64,000 nucleotides of DNA from NCBI RefSeq assembly GCF_003252755.1, contig NZ_QEPT01000007.1, positions 39,297 to 103,296 of the forward strand. Reading direction: 5' to 3'. Position numbers and translations under genes: made by a program. Within the stretch, counting starts at the first letter, position 1. Each line of letters begins with the position of its first letter. Below the pieces are notes generated by a model that was not told where the DNA came from, searched no databases, and saw only the letters and a program-made list of their open reading frames with translations. This document shows, piece after piece, positions 9,489 through 21,903 of this stretch. The stretch comes from Haemophilus parainfluenzae (lineage in GTDB: Bacteria; Pseudomonadota; Gammaproteobacteria; Enterobacterales; Pasteurellaceae).

Positions 9489-10709
9489 ATGCTAAAAAAC
9501 AAAACATTCGGCAGTGCCTTAATCATTGCCGGCACGACCATCGGGGCGGGAATGCTCGCGATGCCATTAACCTCTGCCGGTATTGGTTTTGGTTACACCG
9601 TTTTCTTATTAGTCGGCTTATGGGCGCTTTTGGTTTACAGCGGTTTACTTTTTGTTGAAGTCTATCAAACGGCCGATCGATTAAATGATGGCGTGGCGAC
9701 TCTCGCTGAAAAATACTTCGGCATCACTGGACGTGTCTTAGCCACCTTTAGTTTGCTCATTTTACTTTATGCTCTTTCTGCGGCCTACATCACCGGGGGC
9801 GGTTCATTATTATCGGGTTTACCAACCGCTTTTGGTTTTGAAAGTCTTTCCTCCGAACTTTCAATTATTATATTTACTGTCGTACTCGGTGCCTTTGTGG
9901 TTGTAGGTACAAGAGGCGTTGATGGTGCCACTCGTATTCTGTTCATCGGTAAATTAATTGCCTTTGCTTTCGTGTTATTCATGATGTTACCAAAAGTGTC
10001 TGTCGATAACCTGATGGCCTTACCTTTAAATTATGCTTTCGTGATCTCTGCGGCACCAATTTTCTTTACCTCCTTTGGCTTCCACATCATCATGGGCAGC
10101 GTAAACAGCTATTTAGATGGTAGTGTTACTCAATTCCGTAAAGCGATTTTAATTGGTACAGCGATTCCACTTGTGGCTTATTTAGTGTGGCAATTAGCGA
10201 CTCACGGTGTATTAAGCCAAAATGAATTTGTGCAAGTGTTACAAGCAGATCCAACCCTTAACGGCTTGGTCAATGCAACACGTCAAATCACAAACTCCCA
10301 CATCATGGGTGAAATCGTACGTGTGTTCTCTGCACTTGCATTAATCACCTCTTTCCTTGGTGTGATGCTAGGGGTATTTGAAGGTTTAGGCGATTTATTC
10401 AAACGTTACAAATTGCCACATAACCGTTTAACACTTACCATTGCAGCCTTTACTCCACCACTTGCATTTGCTTTGTATTATCCTGAAGGCTTTATTGCCG
10501 CATTAAGCTATGCAGGCTTACTCTGTGCGTTCTATTGCTTAATTTTACCTATCGGTCTCGCATGGAAAACACGTCAAGCGAATCCAAATCTGCCTTATCG
10601 TGTAATCGGCGGTAATGTGACTTTAGTGATTGCATTCGTTATTGGTGTAGCGATTATGATCGTGCCATTCTTAATTCAAGCGGGTTACCTACCGGCTGTA
10701 GCAGGTTAA
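9489..10709 (+). CDS. tyrP: Tyrosine-specific transport protein (HAAAP family permease)
   Basis: The 406-residue membrane protein has about eleven hydrophobic segments and opens with FGSALIIAGTTIGAGMLAMP, the typical first helix of the hydroxy/aromatic amino acid permease family (TyrP, Mtr, TnaB). It matches the TyrP branch best, importing tyrosine with protons; tryptophan specificity cannot be excluded from sequence alone. It lies 36 bases after tdk with its own ribosome binding site and ends at a strong bidirectional terminator facing ligA. Confidence 0.9.
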   Translation: MLKNKTFGSALIIAGTTIGAGMLAMPLTSAGIGFGYTVFLLVGLWALLVYSGLLFVEVYQTADRLNDGVATLAEKYFGITGRVLATFSLLILLYALSAAYITGGGSLLSGLPTAFGFESLSSELSIIIFTVVLGAFVVVGTRGVDGATRILFIGKLIAFAFVLFMMLPKVSVDNLMALPLNYAFVISAAPIFFTSFGFHIIMGSVNSYLDGSVTQFRKAILIGTAIPLVAYLVWQLATHGVLSQNEFVQVLQADPTLNGLVNATRQITNSHIMGEIVRVFSALALITSFLGVMLGVFEGLGDLFKRYKLPHNRLTLTIAAFTPPLAFALYYPEGFIAALSYAGLLCAFYCLILPIGLAWKTRQANPNLPYRVIGGNVTLVIAFVIGVAIMIVPFLIQAGYLPAVAG

Positions 10710-10743
10710 AGTGCGGTCAATTTAGAGCGTGTTTTTAAGATAA

Positions 10744-10780
10744 AAAATGGGGCGTATTCATCTACGCCCCATTTTGTTTT
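10744..10780 (+). terminator. Bidirectional terminator between tyrP and ligA
   Basis: AAAATGGGGCGTA pairs perfectly with TACGCCCCATTTT across a 6-base loop, a 13-base-pair stem flanked by T-runs on one side and A-runs on the other. It separates the convergent tyrP and ligA genes and can stop transcription from both. Confidence 0.93.
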
Positions 10781-10792
10781 CTAACCGTTTAA

Positions 10793-13919
<3,127 letters not shown>

Positions 13920-14085
13920 GCTTGTTGCTCCTTAACGCAATGATTTCTGCTGATCCTATCACATTTCGACAGGTGAAAAAATAGAAAAGCAAACAAGATA
14001 TTAAAAGGGATGAGATGGAATTTTCCTCAAAAAATATTGTCTTTCTGTGACGTTTTGTATTTTTACTTTTCAATTTAAAGGAACA

Positions 14086-14934
14086 ATGATGATCGATCAA
14101 AATGAAATAAAATCTGCTTTCAATCATTTCGTGATGGGTTGGCATTTCATTACGCAAAAAGGTCTCCGACGTTTTGTGATTATGCCAATTCTACTGAATA
14201 TCGTCCTGCTTACAGGCTTATTTTGGTTATTTGTTTCTCAAATCTCCACAATGATCGACTGGGTAATGAGCTTTATTCCTGATTGGTTAAACTTTTTAAG
14301 TGTGATTTTACTCGTGCTGTCTATTGGCTCAATTCTCTTATTTTTCTATTTTGCCTTTACGACACTTTCAGGCTTTATTGCCGCGCCGTTTAATGGATTA
14401 TTAGCAGAAAAAGTCGAAAAAATGCTAACTGGTGAAGCAGTTAATGATGATGGTTTTGCCGAAATTATGAAAGATGTGCCACGTATGCTAAATCGTGAAT
14501 GGCAAAAACTATGGTACAGCTTACCGAAATTTGTAGGCTTGTTCTTATTGAGTTTTATCCCTGTTATCGGACAAACCATTATTCCTGTGCTGACATTCTT
14601 ATTTACCTGTTGGATGATGGCAATTCAATATTGTGACTATCCGTTTGATAACCACAAGATTTCCTTTGGCATCATGAAAAATGCATTAGGCGAAAGACGC
14701 ACACAAAGCCTGACATTCGGGGCTTTAATTACCCTTTGTACGACATTACCGATCGTGAACTTAGTCATTATTCCTGTGGCGGTCTGTGGTGCAACCGTGA
14801 TGTGGGTGGAAAACTATCGCTCACAATTAAAATTTGATATGAATTTTGACCGCACCTCAGGTTCAACACAAATTGTGACACGTTCTAGTAGTACTGAAAT
14901 TAAGCCTTCAGGAAATGGTATCGTGAATAAATAG
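14086..14934 (+). CDS. cysZ: Sulfate transporter CysZ
   Basis: CysZ mediates sulfate entry for cysteine synthesis. From the ATG at 14086, preceded by AAAGGAACA, the protein is 282 residues and starts [15 protein letters not shown]; a further upstream start in the same frame lacks a ribosome binding site. It has about four membrane segments and the family patterns ([17 protein letters not shown] region, here [24 protein letters not shown]). The C-terminus is slightly longer than E. coli CysZ (253). The next gene, cysK, is about 100 bases downstream on the same strand, matching the E. coli cysZ-cysK order. Confidence 0.92.
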   Translation: MMIDQNEIKSAFNHFVMGWHFITQKGLRRFVIMPILLNIVLLTGLFWLFVSQISTMIDWVMSFIPDWLNFLSVILLVLSIGSILLFFYFAFTTLSGFIAAPFNGLLAEKVEKMLTGEAVNDDGFAEIMKDVPRMLNREWQKLWYSLPKFVGLFLLSFIPVIGQTIIPVLTFLFTCWMMAIQYCDYPFDNHKISFGIMKNALGERRTQSLTFGALITLCTTLPIVNLVIIPVAVCGATVMWVENYRSQLKFDMNFDRTSGSTQIVTRSSSTEIKPSGNGIVNK

Positions 14935-15033
14935 CATTTAGTTATAAAATATAGCTATTAACTATTTTTTTTATATAAAAACCGGTGTTATAACTACTGC
15001 ATCAACTCATTCCAAATATAAAAGGACAGTAAA

Positions 15034-15984
15034 ATGACAATTTATGCAGATAACTCATACTCAATTGGTAATACGCCATTAGTTCGTTTAAAACACTTCG
15101 GACACAATGGTAACGTTGTTGTAAAAATTGAAGGTCGTAACCCAAGCTTCAGCGTGAAATGCCGTATTGGTGCCAATATGATTTGGCAAGCAGAAAAAGA
15201 CGGCATTTTAACAGCGGGTAAAGAAATTGTAGATGCAACCAGCGGTAACACCGGTATTGCTTTAGCTTATGTAGCAGCAGCGCGCGGTTACAAAATCACC
15301 TTAACTATGCCTGAAACCATGAGTCTTGAACGTAAACGTTTATTACGTGGTTTAGGGGTAAATCTTGTGCTTACTGAAGGCTCAAAAGGGATGAAAGGTG
15401 CGATTGCCAAAGCTGAAGAAATCGTGGCATCTAACCCAAATCATTATGTGATGCTAAAACAATTTGAGAACCCGGCTAACCCAGACATTCACCGTCAAAC
15501 TACCGGTGAAGAAATCTGGAAAGACACTGAAGGTAAAGTTGATGTCGTAGTTGCCGGTGTGGGTACTGGTGGTACAATTACTGGTATTTCTCGTGCGATC
15601 AAACTAGATCACGGTAAAAAAATTACCTCTGTGGCAGTTGAACCAACAGAATCACCCGTTATTAGCCAAACTCTTGCTGGTCAAGAAGTGAAACCGGGTC
15701 CACACAAAATTCAAGGTATCGGTGCGGGCTTCATTCCGAAAAACTTAGATTTATCATTAATTGATCGCGTGGAAACTGTAGATAGCGATACTGCGATTGC
15801 TACAGCTCGCCGCTTAATGGCTGAAGAAGGGATTCTTGCAGGTATTTCCTCTGGAGCCGCTGTGGCAGCAGCTGACCGCTTAGCAAAACTACCAGAATTC
15901 CAAGATAAATTAATCGTCGCAATCTTACCTTCTGCATCAGAACGTTATTTAAGTACGGCGTTATTCGAAGGTATTGAAGCTTAA
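15034..15984 (+). CDS. cysK: Cysteine synthase A (O-acetylserine sulfhydrylase)
   Basis: CysK makes cysteine from O-acetylserine and sulfide using pyridoxal phosphate. The 316-residue protein carries the PLP lysine in [10 protein letters not shown] (K42), the substrate loop [11 protein letters not shown] and the phosphate-binding GTGGTITG. Length matches the family. A good ribosome binding site AAAGGACAG precedes the ATG. The gene ends at a strong terminator. Its position between cysZ and a cystine-type ABC transporter makes a sulfur-assimilation cluster. Confidence 0.97.
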   Translation: MTIYADNSYSIGNTPLVRLKHFGHNGNVVVKIEGRNPSFSVKCRIGANMIWQAEKDGILTAGKEIVDATSGNTGIALAYVAAARGYKITLTMPETMSLERKRLLRGLGVNLVLTEGSKGMKGAIAKAEEIVASNPNHYVMLKQFENPANPDIHRQTTGEEIWKDTEGKVDVVVAGVGTGGTITGISRAIKLDHGKKITSVAVEPTESPVISQTLAGQEVKPGPHKIQGIGAGFIPKNLDLSLIDRVETVDSDTAIATARRLMAEEGILAGISSGAAVAAADRLAKLPEFQDKLIVAILPSASERYLSTALFEGIEA

Positions 15985-16010
15985 TCTATTGATTTCATTC
16001 ATTCTATCTA

Positions 16011-16037
16011 AGGTCTGTTTTTACAGACCTTTTTTTG
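16011..16037 (+). terminator. Rho-independent terminator of cysK
   Basis: AGGTCTGT and ACAGACCT form an 8-base-pair stem around a TTTT loop and are followed by a run of T residues, 27 bases after the cysK stop. Confidence 0.92.
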
Positions 16038-16167
16038 TTTATTAATTAAACAAATTTTATTTAATATAACTAAAGGAAATAATTCATAAATAAATAATAC
16101 TTTTCTTTTCTTTTTCGCTTCTTATAATTCATTTCACTTTCGTTATTTATCTAAAAAAGGAATACTT

Positions 16168-16941
16168 ATGAAAAAATCATTTTTTAGCACCGCACTTTTA
16201 GCGGCAGGATTAGCCCTTTCTACTTTTGCTAACGCCGGTGAAATTGCTGATCGCGTTGAACAAACTAAAACCTTATTAGTCGGTACTGAGGGAACCTACG
16301 CACCATTTACTTTCCACGACAAAGATGGCAAGTTAACAGGTTTCGATGTGGAAATTATCGAAAAAGTTGCACAAAAATTAGGTTGGAAAGTTGAATTTAA
16401 AGAAACCGCTTGGGACGGCATGTATGCAGGTTTAAATGCAAAACGCTTTGATGTTATTGCGAACCAAACCAATCCAAGCCCAGAACGTTTAAAAAAATAT
16501 GATTACAGCGCACCTTATAACTACTCTGCCGGCGTAATCGTGACGAAAGCCGATAACGATAGCATTAAATCATTCCCAGATTTAAAAGGTAAAAAATCTG
16601 CACAATCTGCAACCAGTAACTGGAGCAAAGATGCGCGTGATAATGGTGCAATTATCGTGACTGTAGATAGCTTGGCGCAAAACCTTGAAGCGGTAAAACA
16701 AGGTCGTGTTGATGCAACAGTAAACGATAAGCTTGCGGTGTTAGATTACTTCAAAAAACAACCTAATGCAGGCTTAAAAATTGCTGTAGAAAGTGATAAG
16801 AAAATCCCAACCGGTTTTGCTTTCTTGAAAGGTGAAGAACCGCTTATTGCAAAAGTGAACCAAGCACTTGAAGAACTACGCAAAGACGGAACTTTAAAAC
16901 AACTTTCAATCAAATGGTTTGGCGATGACATTACTCAATAA
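16168..16941 (+). CDS. Amino acid (cystine-type) ABC transporter substrate-binding protein
   Basis: This 257-residue periplasmic binding protein delivers a polar amino acid, probably cystine, to the permease encoded next. It has a signal peptide (residues 1-23, cleavage after ANA) and the family-3 solute-binding fold, with [14 protein letters not shown] at the start of the mature domain, [15 protein letters not shown], and [15 protein letters not shown]. The FliY/TcyJ cystine binders look alike in these motifs, and cysK and cysZ lie just upstream, but the ligand is inferred. An uptake signal on the reverse strand lies within the signal-peptide codons. The stop overlaps the permease start by 17 bases. 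Confidence 0.88.
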   Translation: MKKSFFSTALLAAGLALSTFANAGEIADRVEQTKTLLVGTEGTYAPFTFHDKDGKLTGFDVEIIEKVAQKLGWKVEFKETAWDGMYAGLNAKRFDVIANQTNPSPERLKKYDYSAPYNYSAGVIVTKADNDSIKSFPDLKGKKSAQSATSNWSKDARDNGAIIVTVDSLAQNLEAVKQGRVDATVNDKLAVLDYFKKQPNAGLKIAVESDKKIPTGFAFLKGEEPLIAKVNQALEELRKDGTLKQLSIKWFGDDITQ

Positions 16942-17641
16942 TTGGTTAGCCAGCCTTCCATTTATGACCGCAGAACGAGCTGATTATGTAATCAGCTCGT
17001 TTTGGCCTATGATGGAAGGGGCAATTTTATATACGATCCCCCTTGCGGTCATTTCCTTCTTTTGCGGTTTATTCATTGCAGTTATCGTGGCTGTGATTTG
17101 CACATTGCCACATCCCAATTTAATGACCAAAATTCTGCAGGGCATTTGTCGCACCTATATTTCAATTATTCGCGGCACGCCAATGTTGGTGCAGATCTTC
17201 ATTATCTTCTACGGTTTACCTGAAGTTGGTATCAAACTTGAGCCTTTCCCAACTGCAATTATTGCGTTCTCCATTAACATTGGTGCTTATGCGGCAGAAA
17301 CAGTGAGGGCCTCCATTCTTGCGATTCCTAAAGGTCAATGGGAAGCCTCTTATGCGATAGGCATGAATTACACTCAAGCTTTCGTGCGTACCATTATGCC
17401 GCAAGCTTTACGTATTTCCGTCCCTTCGCTATCAAATACCTTCATTAGCACAGTGAAAGATACATCCCTTGCTTCACTCGTTTGGATTGCGGAACTATTT
17501 CGTGTGGCGCAAAACATCACAGCTGAAAACTACGAATTTATTTTAATTTATAGTGAAGCGGCCCTTATTTATTGGGTATTCTGTTTTGTGCTATCGATGG
17601 GACAAACCCGTTTAGAAAAACGCCTTTCTCGCCATTTATAA
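16925..17641 (+). CDS. Amino acid (cystine-type) ABC transporter permease
   Basis: A 238-residue inner-membrane permease of the HisM/ArtM polar amino acid family. The ATG at 16925 ([12 protein letters not shown]) is preferred; an in-frame TTG two codons upstream is less likely. It has about five membrane segments and the characteristic loop [25 protein letters not shown] (split here: AAETVRASI then [13 protein letters not shown]), the EAA-type contact with the ATPase. It overlaps the binding-protein gene and is followed 9 bases later by the ATPase, so the three form one transporter operon. Confidence 0.9.
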   Translation: MTLLNNWLASLPFMTAERADYVISSFWPMMEGAILYTIPLAVISFFCGLFIAVIVAVICTLPHPNLMTKILQGICRTYISIIRGTPMLVQIFIIFYGLPEVGIKLEPFPTAIIAFSINIGAYAAETVRASILAIPKGQWEASYAIGMNYTQAFVRTIMPQALRISVPSLSNTFISTVKDTSLASLVWIAELFRVAQNITAENYEFILIYSEAALIYWVFCFVLSMGQTRLEKRLSRHL

Positions 17642-17650
17642 GGACTGGTT

Positions 17651-18421
17651 ATGTTAAAAGTCACGAATATTCAGAAAAGTTTTAATGGCCACCATGTACT
17701 AAAAGGCATTGATTTTGAAATTAATAAAGGTGAAGTGGTTGCTATTCTGGGTCCATCAGGTTCAGGCAAAACCACTTTTTTACGCTGTTTAAATTTGCTC
17801 GAACGCCCAGAAAAAGGGGTATTAGCATTTACTGATGGAAGCTTAACCATTGATTTCAGTAAAAAAATCAGCAAAGCCGATGAACTAAAACTACGTCGTC
17901 GTTCTTCAATGGTATTCCAACAATACAATCTATTTCCCCATCGCACCGCACTCGAAAATGTGATGGAAGGCATGGTAGTTGTACAAAAACAAGCGAAAGA
18001 GATTGCGCGTGAAAAAGCCTTAGCATTATTGGAAAAAGTTGGTTTAAAAGCAAAAGCGGATTTATATCCCTCTCAACTCTCTGGAGGTCAACAGCAACGT
18101 GTCGGGATCGCCCGCGCTTTAGCAGTTAAACCCGATATTATCTTGTTAGATGAGCCTACTTCCGCTCTTGACCCTGAACTCGTCGGTGAAGTGTTACAAG
18201 CGCTCAAAATGCTCGCGCAAGAAGGCTGGACAATGATTATCGTCACCCATGAATTGAATTTTGCCAAAGATGTGGCAGATCGCGTGATTCTCATGGAAAA
18301 TGGTCAAGTTGTTGAACAAAATACCGCGTCTGAATTCTTCAGTCATCCACAGCAAGAGCGCACCAAACAATTCCTATTGCAAGCTAAAATGCCAATGGAA
18401 TTCGAAGATTATTGTATTTAA
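17651..18421 (+). CDS. Amino acid (cystine-type) ABC transporter ATP-binding protein
   Basis: The 256-residue ATPase of the transporter. Walker A is GPSGSGKTT (about residues 34-42), signature LSGGQQQRVGIARAL, Walker B IILLDEPTSALDPEL, and the H-loop VTHE. It belongs to the GlnQ/HisP/TcyN group of polar amino acid importers. It is the last gene of the operon and ends at an inverted-repeat terminator. Specificity follows the binding protein and is inferred to be cystine. Confidence 0.9.
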   Translation: MLKVTNIQKSFNGHHVLKGIDFEINKGEVVAILGPSGSGKTTFLRCLNLLERPEKGVLAFTDGSLTIDFSKKISKADELKLRRRSSMVFQQYNLFPHRTALENVMEGMVVVQKQAKEIAREKALALLEKVGLKAKADLYPSQLSGGQQQRVGIARALAVKPDIILLDEPTSALDPELVGEVLQALKMLAQEGWTMIIVTHELNFAKDVADRVILMENGQVVEQNTASEFFSHPQQERTKQFLLQAKMPMEFEDYCI

Positions 18422-18439
18422 TCAAACCTCTAAATATAA

Positions 18440-18481
18440 AAAGAGCGGTCAAAAAACATCATGAATTTTGACCGCTCTTTC
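18440..18481 (+). terminator. Inverted-repeat terminator (USS variant) between ABC operon and glpF
   Basis: AAAGAGCGGTCAAAA pairs with TTTTGACCGCTCTTT. The arms are a one-base variant of the uptake signal (AAGAGCGGT rather than AAGTGCGGT). The hairpin separates the convergent transporter operon and glpF and probably serves both. Confidence 0.88.
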
Positions 18482-18493
18482 TATTTGAATAAA

Positions 18494-19237
18494 TTACATA
18501 ATGGCATTATAGAATACTGCTGCTAAAGCCGCCCCGATAAATGGCCCTATAACTGGAACCCAACTGTATCCCCAGTCAGCTTTAGTTTTTAATGTACCAC
18601 CCAGGAAAAGACCTAAGGTTAAGCGCGGACCAAGATCTCGAGCTGGGTTGTTCGCAGAACCGGTTGTACCACCTAAGCTCAAACCAATTGCCCAAACTAG
18701 AATGGCTACTGGTAATGCTCCGATAGAGCCTAAACCAATTGGCGTACTTTCTGCTGTGCCAGGTAACGTAATATTTGCCCCTGCAAGGTAGAAAATCACA
18801 AAGACAAGTACGAAGGTACCAACAATTTCGTTCACTAAGTTGATTGGATAGTTACGAATTGCTGGTTCAGTACAGAAACAAGCGCGTTTTAAGCCCTCTT
18901 CTTCGGTCGCTGCAAAGTGATCTTTATACATAATGTAAACCAACAATGCACCTACCATGCCCCCCACAACTTGTGCCGCGATGTAGCCTGGTACCAGTTC
19001 CCAAGCAAATACACCCTTCATTGCCACACCAAGTGTTACCGCTGGATTTAAGTGCGCCCCGCTGTAAGGACCTGTCACAACAACGGCCACATACACCGCA
19101 AATGCCCACGCGGTAGTAATCACAATCCAACCAGAACTTTGCCCTTTCGTTTTATTTAAACATACGTTGGCCACCACACCGTTACCTAACAGGATGAGAA
19201 GTGCTGTGCCAAAAAATTCTGCAAAATAGGCATTCAT
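18494..19237 (-). CDS. glpF: Glycerol uptake facilitator (aquaglyceroporin)
   Basis: GlpF lets glycerol diffuse into the cell, where GlpK traps it as glycerol 3-phosphate. The 247-residue protein has six membrane segments and both aquaporin half-helix motifs: SGAHLNPAVTLG in the first half and NNPARDLGPR in the second. The aspartate after NPAR marks the glycerol-conducting subgroup. In E. coli GlpF the second motif is preceded by FAM, here SAN. It is divergent from glpK across 372 bases carrying two CRP sites. A ribosome binding site (TTGGAGATTCTCTT) supports the start. Confidence 0.94.
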   Translation of the reverse strand: MNAYFAEFFGTALLILLGNGVVANVCLNKTKGQSSGWIVITTAWAFAVYVAVVVTGPYSGAHLNPAVTLGVAMKGVFAWELVPGYIAAQVVGGMVGALLVYIMYKDHFAATEEEGLKRACFCTEPAIRNYPINLVNEIVGTFVLVFVIFYLAGANITLPGTAESTPIGLGSIGALPVAILVWAIGLSLGGTTGSANNPARDLGPRLTLGLFLGGTLKTKADWGYSWVPVIGPFIGAALAAVFYNAIM

Positions 19238-19403
19238 AAGAGAATCTCCAAATAATGATTAACTTAATGATTTCATTAAAGAAATCTTGCTTTGCAATTC
19301 GTTTCGTTGTTTGATCAAATATTGAGATACTCAAAGTGAGTGGCGCCATTATCTAGTTTTAACCAATTAATTCAATAGATGAAATCGATCTATTTTCTAA
19401 AAA

Positions 19404-19419
19404 TGCGACAAAGATCACA
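19404..19419. promoter_or_regulatory. CRP-type site, glpF/glpK
   Basis: TGCGACAAAGATCACA matches the CRP consensus TGTGA-N6-TCACA with one mismatch; flanks AAA and TTA also fit. The TGCGA half is the form found in the Sxy-dependent (CRP-S) sites of Haemophilus, but the other half is standard. Confidence 0.7.
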
Positions 19420-19467
19420 TTATTTTGTGCGTTAATACGAGTATCCATATTTTTTAAGGGGAAAATC

Positions 19468-19483
19468 TGTGATAGCAATCACA
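19468..19483. promoter_or_regulatory. CRP site, glpF/glpK
   Basis: TGTGATAGCAATCACA is a perfect match to TGTGA-N6-TCACA. It lies about 125 bases before the glpK start, a plausible activating position for glycerol catabolism genes. Confidence 0.85.
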
Positions 19484-19579
19484 AAACCCAACATTGCTTG
19501 TTCCAATTAGATTCGAATTCAATTAAGTTAGGTTCGCAATTTGTTCGTTTAAGCTCAAAATTTCTTCATTCATTTAATG

Positions 19580-19596
19580 AGAGTGCCGAGCACTCT
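19580..19596 (+). promoter_or_regulatory. Hairpin in the glpK leader
   Basis: AGAGTGC and GCACTCT form a perfect 7-base-pair stem with a CGA loop, ending directly before the AAGGAATA ribosome binding site of glpK. It has no T-run, so it is more likely an mRNA-stability or translation element, or a protein-binding palindrome, than a terminator. Confidence 0.5.
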
Positions 19597-19609
19597 AAGG
19601 AATAGCACC

Positions 19610-21121
19610 ATGACAGACAAAAAATACATCATCGCTTTGGACCAAGGTACCACAAGCTCTCGTGCAGTATTATTAGATCACAATGCGAATGTTGTCGAAA
19701 TCGCCCAACGTGAATTTACACAAATTTATCCACGCGCAGGCTGGGTGGAACATAATCCAATGGAAATTTGGGCAACACAAAGTTCAACATTAAACGAAGT
19801 GGTTGCAAAAGCAGGCATTACCTCAGATGAAATCGCGGCAATTGGTATTACTAACCAACGTGAAACCACCATTGTGTGGGAAAAAGCAACCGGCACACCG
19901 GTTTATAATGCGATTGTGTGGCAATGTCGTCGTACCGCAGATATTACAGACAAACTGAAAGCGGATGGTCATGAAGAATATATCCGCAACACCACGGGTT
20001 TAGTGGTAGACCCCTATTTCTCGGGTACAAAAGTGAAATGGATTTTGGACAATGTAGAAGGCGCGCGCGAAAAAGCGGAACGTGGCGAGCTTCTATTTGG
20101 TACTGTAGATACCTGGCTTGTATGGAAATTAACCCAAGGTCGTGTTCACGTAACGGATTACACCAACGCATCCCGAACCATGTTATTTAACATCCATACG
20201 AAAAAATGGGATGACAAAATGTTGGAATTATTAAATATTCCACGCTCAATGTTGCCTGAAGTGCGTAATTCTTCCGAAGTGTATGGCCAAACCAACATCG
20301 GGGGTAAAGGCGGTGTACGTATTCCAGTTGCAGGTATCGCGGGTGACCAACAAGCGGCACTTTACGGCCATCTTTGCACACGCGCAGGCCAAGCGAAAAA
20401 TACCTATGGTACAGGCTGCTTTATGTTGCTTCACACCGGTGATAAAGCTATTACCTCTAAAAATGGCCTATTAACCACCATCGCATGTAACGCCAAAGGT
20501 GAACCTGAATACGCACTTGAAGGTTCTGTGTTTATCGCTGGCGCATCAATCCAATGGTTACGTGATGAACTCAAAATCGTACATGACAGCCATGACTCCG
20601 AATACTTCGCACAAAAAGTCCCAGATAGCAATGGCGTGTATGTTGTTCCAGCCTTCACCGGTTTAGGTGCACCTTATTGGGATCCGTATGCTCGTGGTGC
20701 AATTTTCGGTCTTTCTCGTGGTTCTAACCGCAACCATATTGTACGCGCAACCCTTGAATCTATCGCTTACCAAACTCGTGATGTATTAGAAGCAATGCAA
20801 TCTGACTCAGGTCAACGCTTACAATATTTACGTGTTGATGGCGGTGCAACCAACAATAACTTCTTAATGCAATTCCAAGCGGATATTTTAGATGTGAACG
20901 TAGAACGTCCAGTGGTGAAAGAAGTGACGGCACTTGGTGCAGCTTATCTTGCTGGTCTTGCGGTTGGTTTCTGGAAAGATTTAGACGAACTTCACGATAA
21001 AGCCCGTGTAGAACGTACCTTCACACCAGACAACGATGAAGAAAAACGTGAACGTCGTTATAAAGGTTGGAAAAAAGCCGTTAAACGCTCATTAGAATGG
21101 GCAAAAGAAGATGCGGAATAA
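19610..21121 (+). CDS. glpK: Glycerol kinase
   Basis: GlpK phosphorylates glycerol to sn-glycerol 3-phosphate with ATP. From the ATG at 19610 the protein is 503 residues, the family's usual length; an 11-codon upstream extension in the same frame overlaps the leader hairpin and is unlikely. The FGGY carbohydrate kinase motifs are present: [13 protein letters not shown] at the N-terminus, [13 protein letters not shown] in the middle and [20 protein letters not shown] in the C-terminal half. It feeds the GlpABC dehydrogenase encoded 19 kb away. It ends at an uptake-signal dyad. Confidence 0.97.
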   Translation: MTDKKYIIALDQGTTSSRAVLLDHNANVVEIAQREFTQIYPRAGWVEHNPMEIWATQSSTLNEVVAKAGITSDEIAAIGITNQRETTIVWEKATGTPVYNAIVWQCRRTADITDKLKADGHEEYIRNTTGLVVDPYFSGTKVKWILDNVEGAREKAERGELLFGTVDTWLVWKLTQGRVHVTDYTNASRTMLFNIHTKKWDDKMLELLNIPRSMLPEVRNSSEVYGQTNIGGKGGVRIPVAGIAGDQQAALYGHLCTRAGQAKNTYGTGCFMLLHTGDKAITSKNGLLTTIACNAKGEPEYALEGSVFIAGASIQWLRDELKIVHDSHDSEYFAQKVPDSNGVYVVPAFTGLGAPYWDPYARGAIFGLSRGSNRNHIVRATLESIAYQTRDVLEAMQSDSGQRLQYLRVDGGATNNNFLMQFQADILDVNVERPVVKEVTALGAAYLAGLAVGFWKDLDELHDKARVERTFTPDNDEEKRERRYKGWKKAVKRSLEWAKEDAE

Positions 21122-21139
21122 TCCTTCCTGAGCAATAAT

Positions 21140-21195
21140 AAAGTGCGGTCACTTTTTGAGAGGTTTAAAAACTCTTTGAAAATTGACCGCACTTT
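21140..21195 (+). terminator. Inverted uptake-signal pair after glpK
   Basis: AAAGTGCGGTCA and TGACCGCACTTT lie head to head about 30 bases apart, 20 bases after the glpK stop. An inner AAACTCTTT segment also pairs weakly. Such USS dyads commonly act as terminators in Haemophilus. Confidence 0.75.
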
Positions 21196-21336
21196 CAACT
21201 GTGTTAATTAAATCGATTATTGGCGATTTTACACGACTAAATTGCCCGATTTTTAAATCGCCTTGTTAATTAGCACAAGCGTAGATTCTTGCACCATTTA
21301 TAGTTTTTTAGAGAAACACAGTAGCTACCTTGCTAA

Positions 21337-21732
21337 TCAGGATAGCCATATATAAGATAATTTATTATCTAAAAAACCAACTTGAATACTATTAAATGAG
21401 ATAAAGTCATACTCTTCCTCTTCATTTAACTCAATCTTATATTCAATACATTGATCATCTAAAATATTAATAAGAGAATGGATTGAAATATTATCTTTTA
21501 ACTTAAATGATGACGATTTTGAAAAATCAATACTAACTTCCATAACAAGTGAATTATATAAATAGATATTAATTCCATCATATAATAATATCTCTCTATT
21601 TTTTCTCTGCGGTTCGAAATGTATAGGCTCTCCAAATAAAGATACAACTTTCGATTTTGTCTCTCCTATAGCCACTCCGTAAAAGCATTTATGGAAAATT
21701 AAGTTCATAATATCTTCTTTAGTTACGATCAT
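21337..21732 (-). CDS. Hypothetical protein, candidate immunity protein
   Basis: A 131-residue protein from the ATG at 21732 (MIVTKEDIMNLIF), chosen because GGGGA lies seven bases upstream; an in-frame ATG at 21753 would add seven residues. The sequence is acidic near the end (NEEEEYDF) and has no signal peptide or membrane helix. The opening pattern YGVAIGETKSKVVSLFGEP resembles the GxxxGMTxxEVxxLLGxP-type start seen in many small cytoplasmic proteins, including immunity proteins. I cannot name a family. The codon use is AT-rich, it lies next to an Imm49-like gene and a gene fragment, and there is no uptake signal nearby; all suggest recent acquisition. Confidence 0.6.
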   Translation of the reverse strand: MIVTKEDIMNLIFHKCFYGVAIGETKSKVVSLFGEPIHFEPQRKNREILLYDGINIYLYNSLVMEVSIDFSKSSSFKLKDNISIHSLINILDDQCIEYKIELNEEEEYDFISFNSIQVGFLDNKLSYIWLS

Positions 21733-21760
21733 TGTTAATCCCCATAATGGCACGCGTCTC

Positions 21761-21900
21761 CTAACACGTGCCTAAAACATCAATTTCACAATTAAGGTTC
21801 TTACTATTTTCATGAATAACTTTATTCAGTTTATCTATTTTTAGTGAGATACAAGCACGCATTAGGAGGTGTGTACTATCTGAGGTATATCCGTCTACCT
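21761..21900 (-). pseudogene. C-terminal fragment of an unknown gene in the immunity patch
   Basis: Between the Imm49-like gene and the next small gene, one minus-strand frame reads DKVDGYTSDSTHLLMRACIS and on to ISLKIDKLNKVIHENSKNL, ending ...DVLGTC and a stop at 21761-21763. It has the composition of real protein but no proper start (the internal ATG at 21862 would give only 33 residues) and runs into the tail of the upstream gene in another frame. It looks like the tail of a displaced gene, perhaps another immunity gene. Confidence 0.45.
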
Positions 21901-21903
21901 TGT

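Larger units (their letters stand above)
19238..19609. other. Divergent glpF-glpK control region
   Basis: The 372 bases between the two start codons hold the promoters of both genes, two CRP-type palindromes (19404-19419 and 19468-19483) and a small perfect hairpin just before the glpK ribosome binding site (19580-19596). No ORF of note was seen. A GlpR operator was not identified with confidence. Confidence 0.75.
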
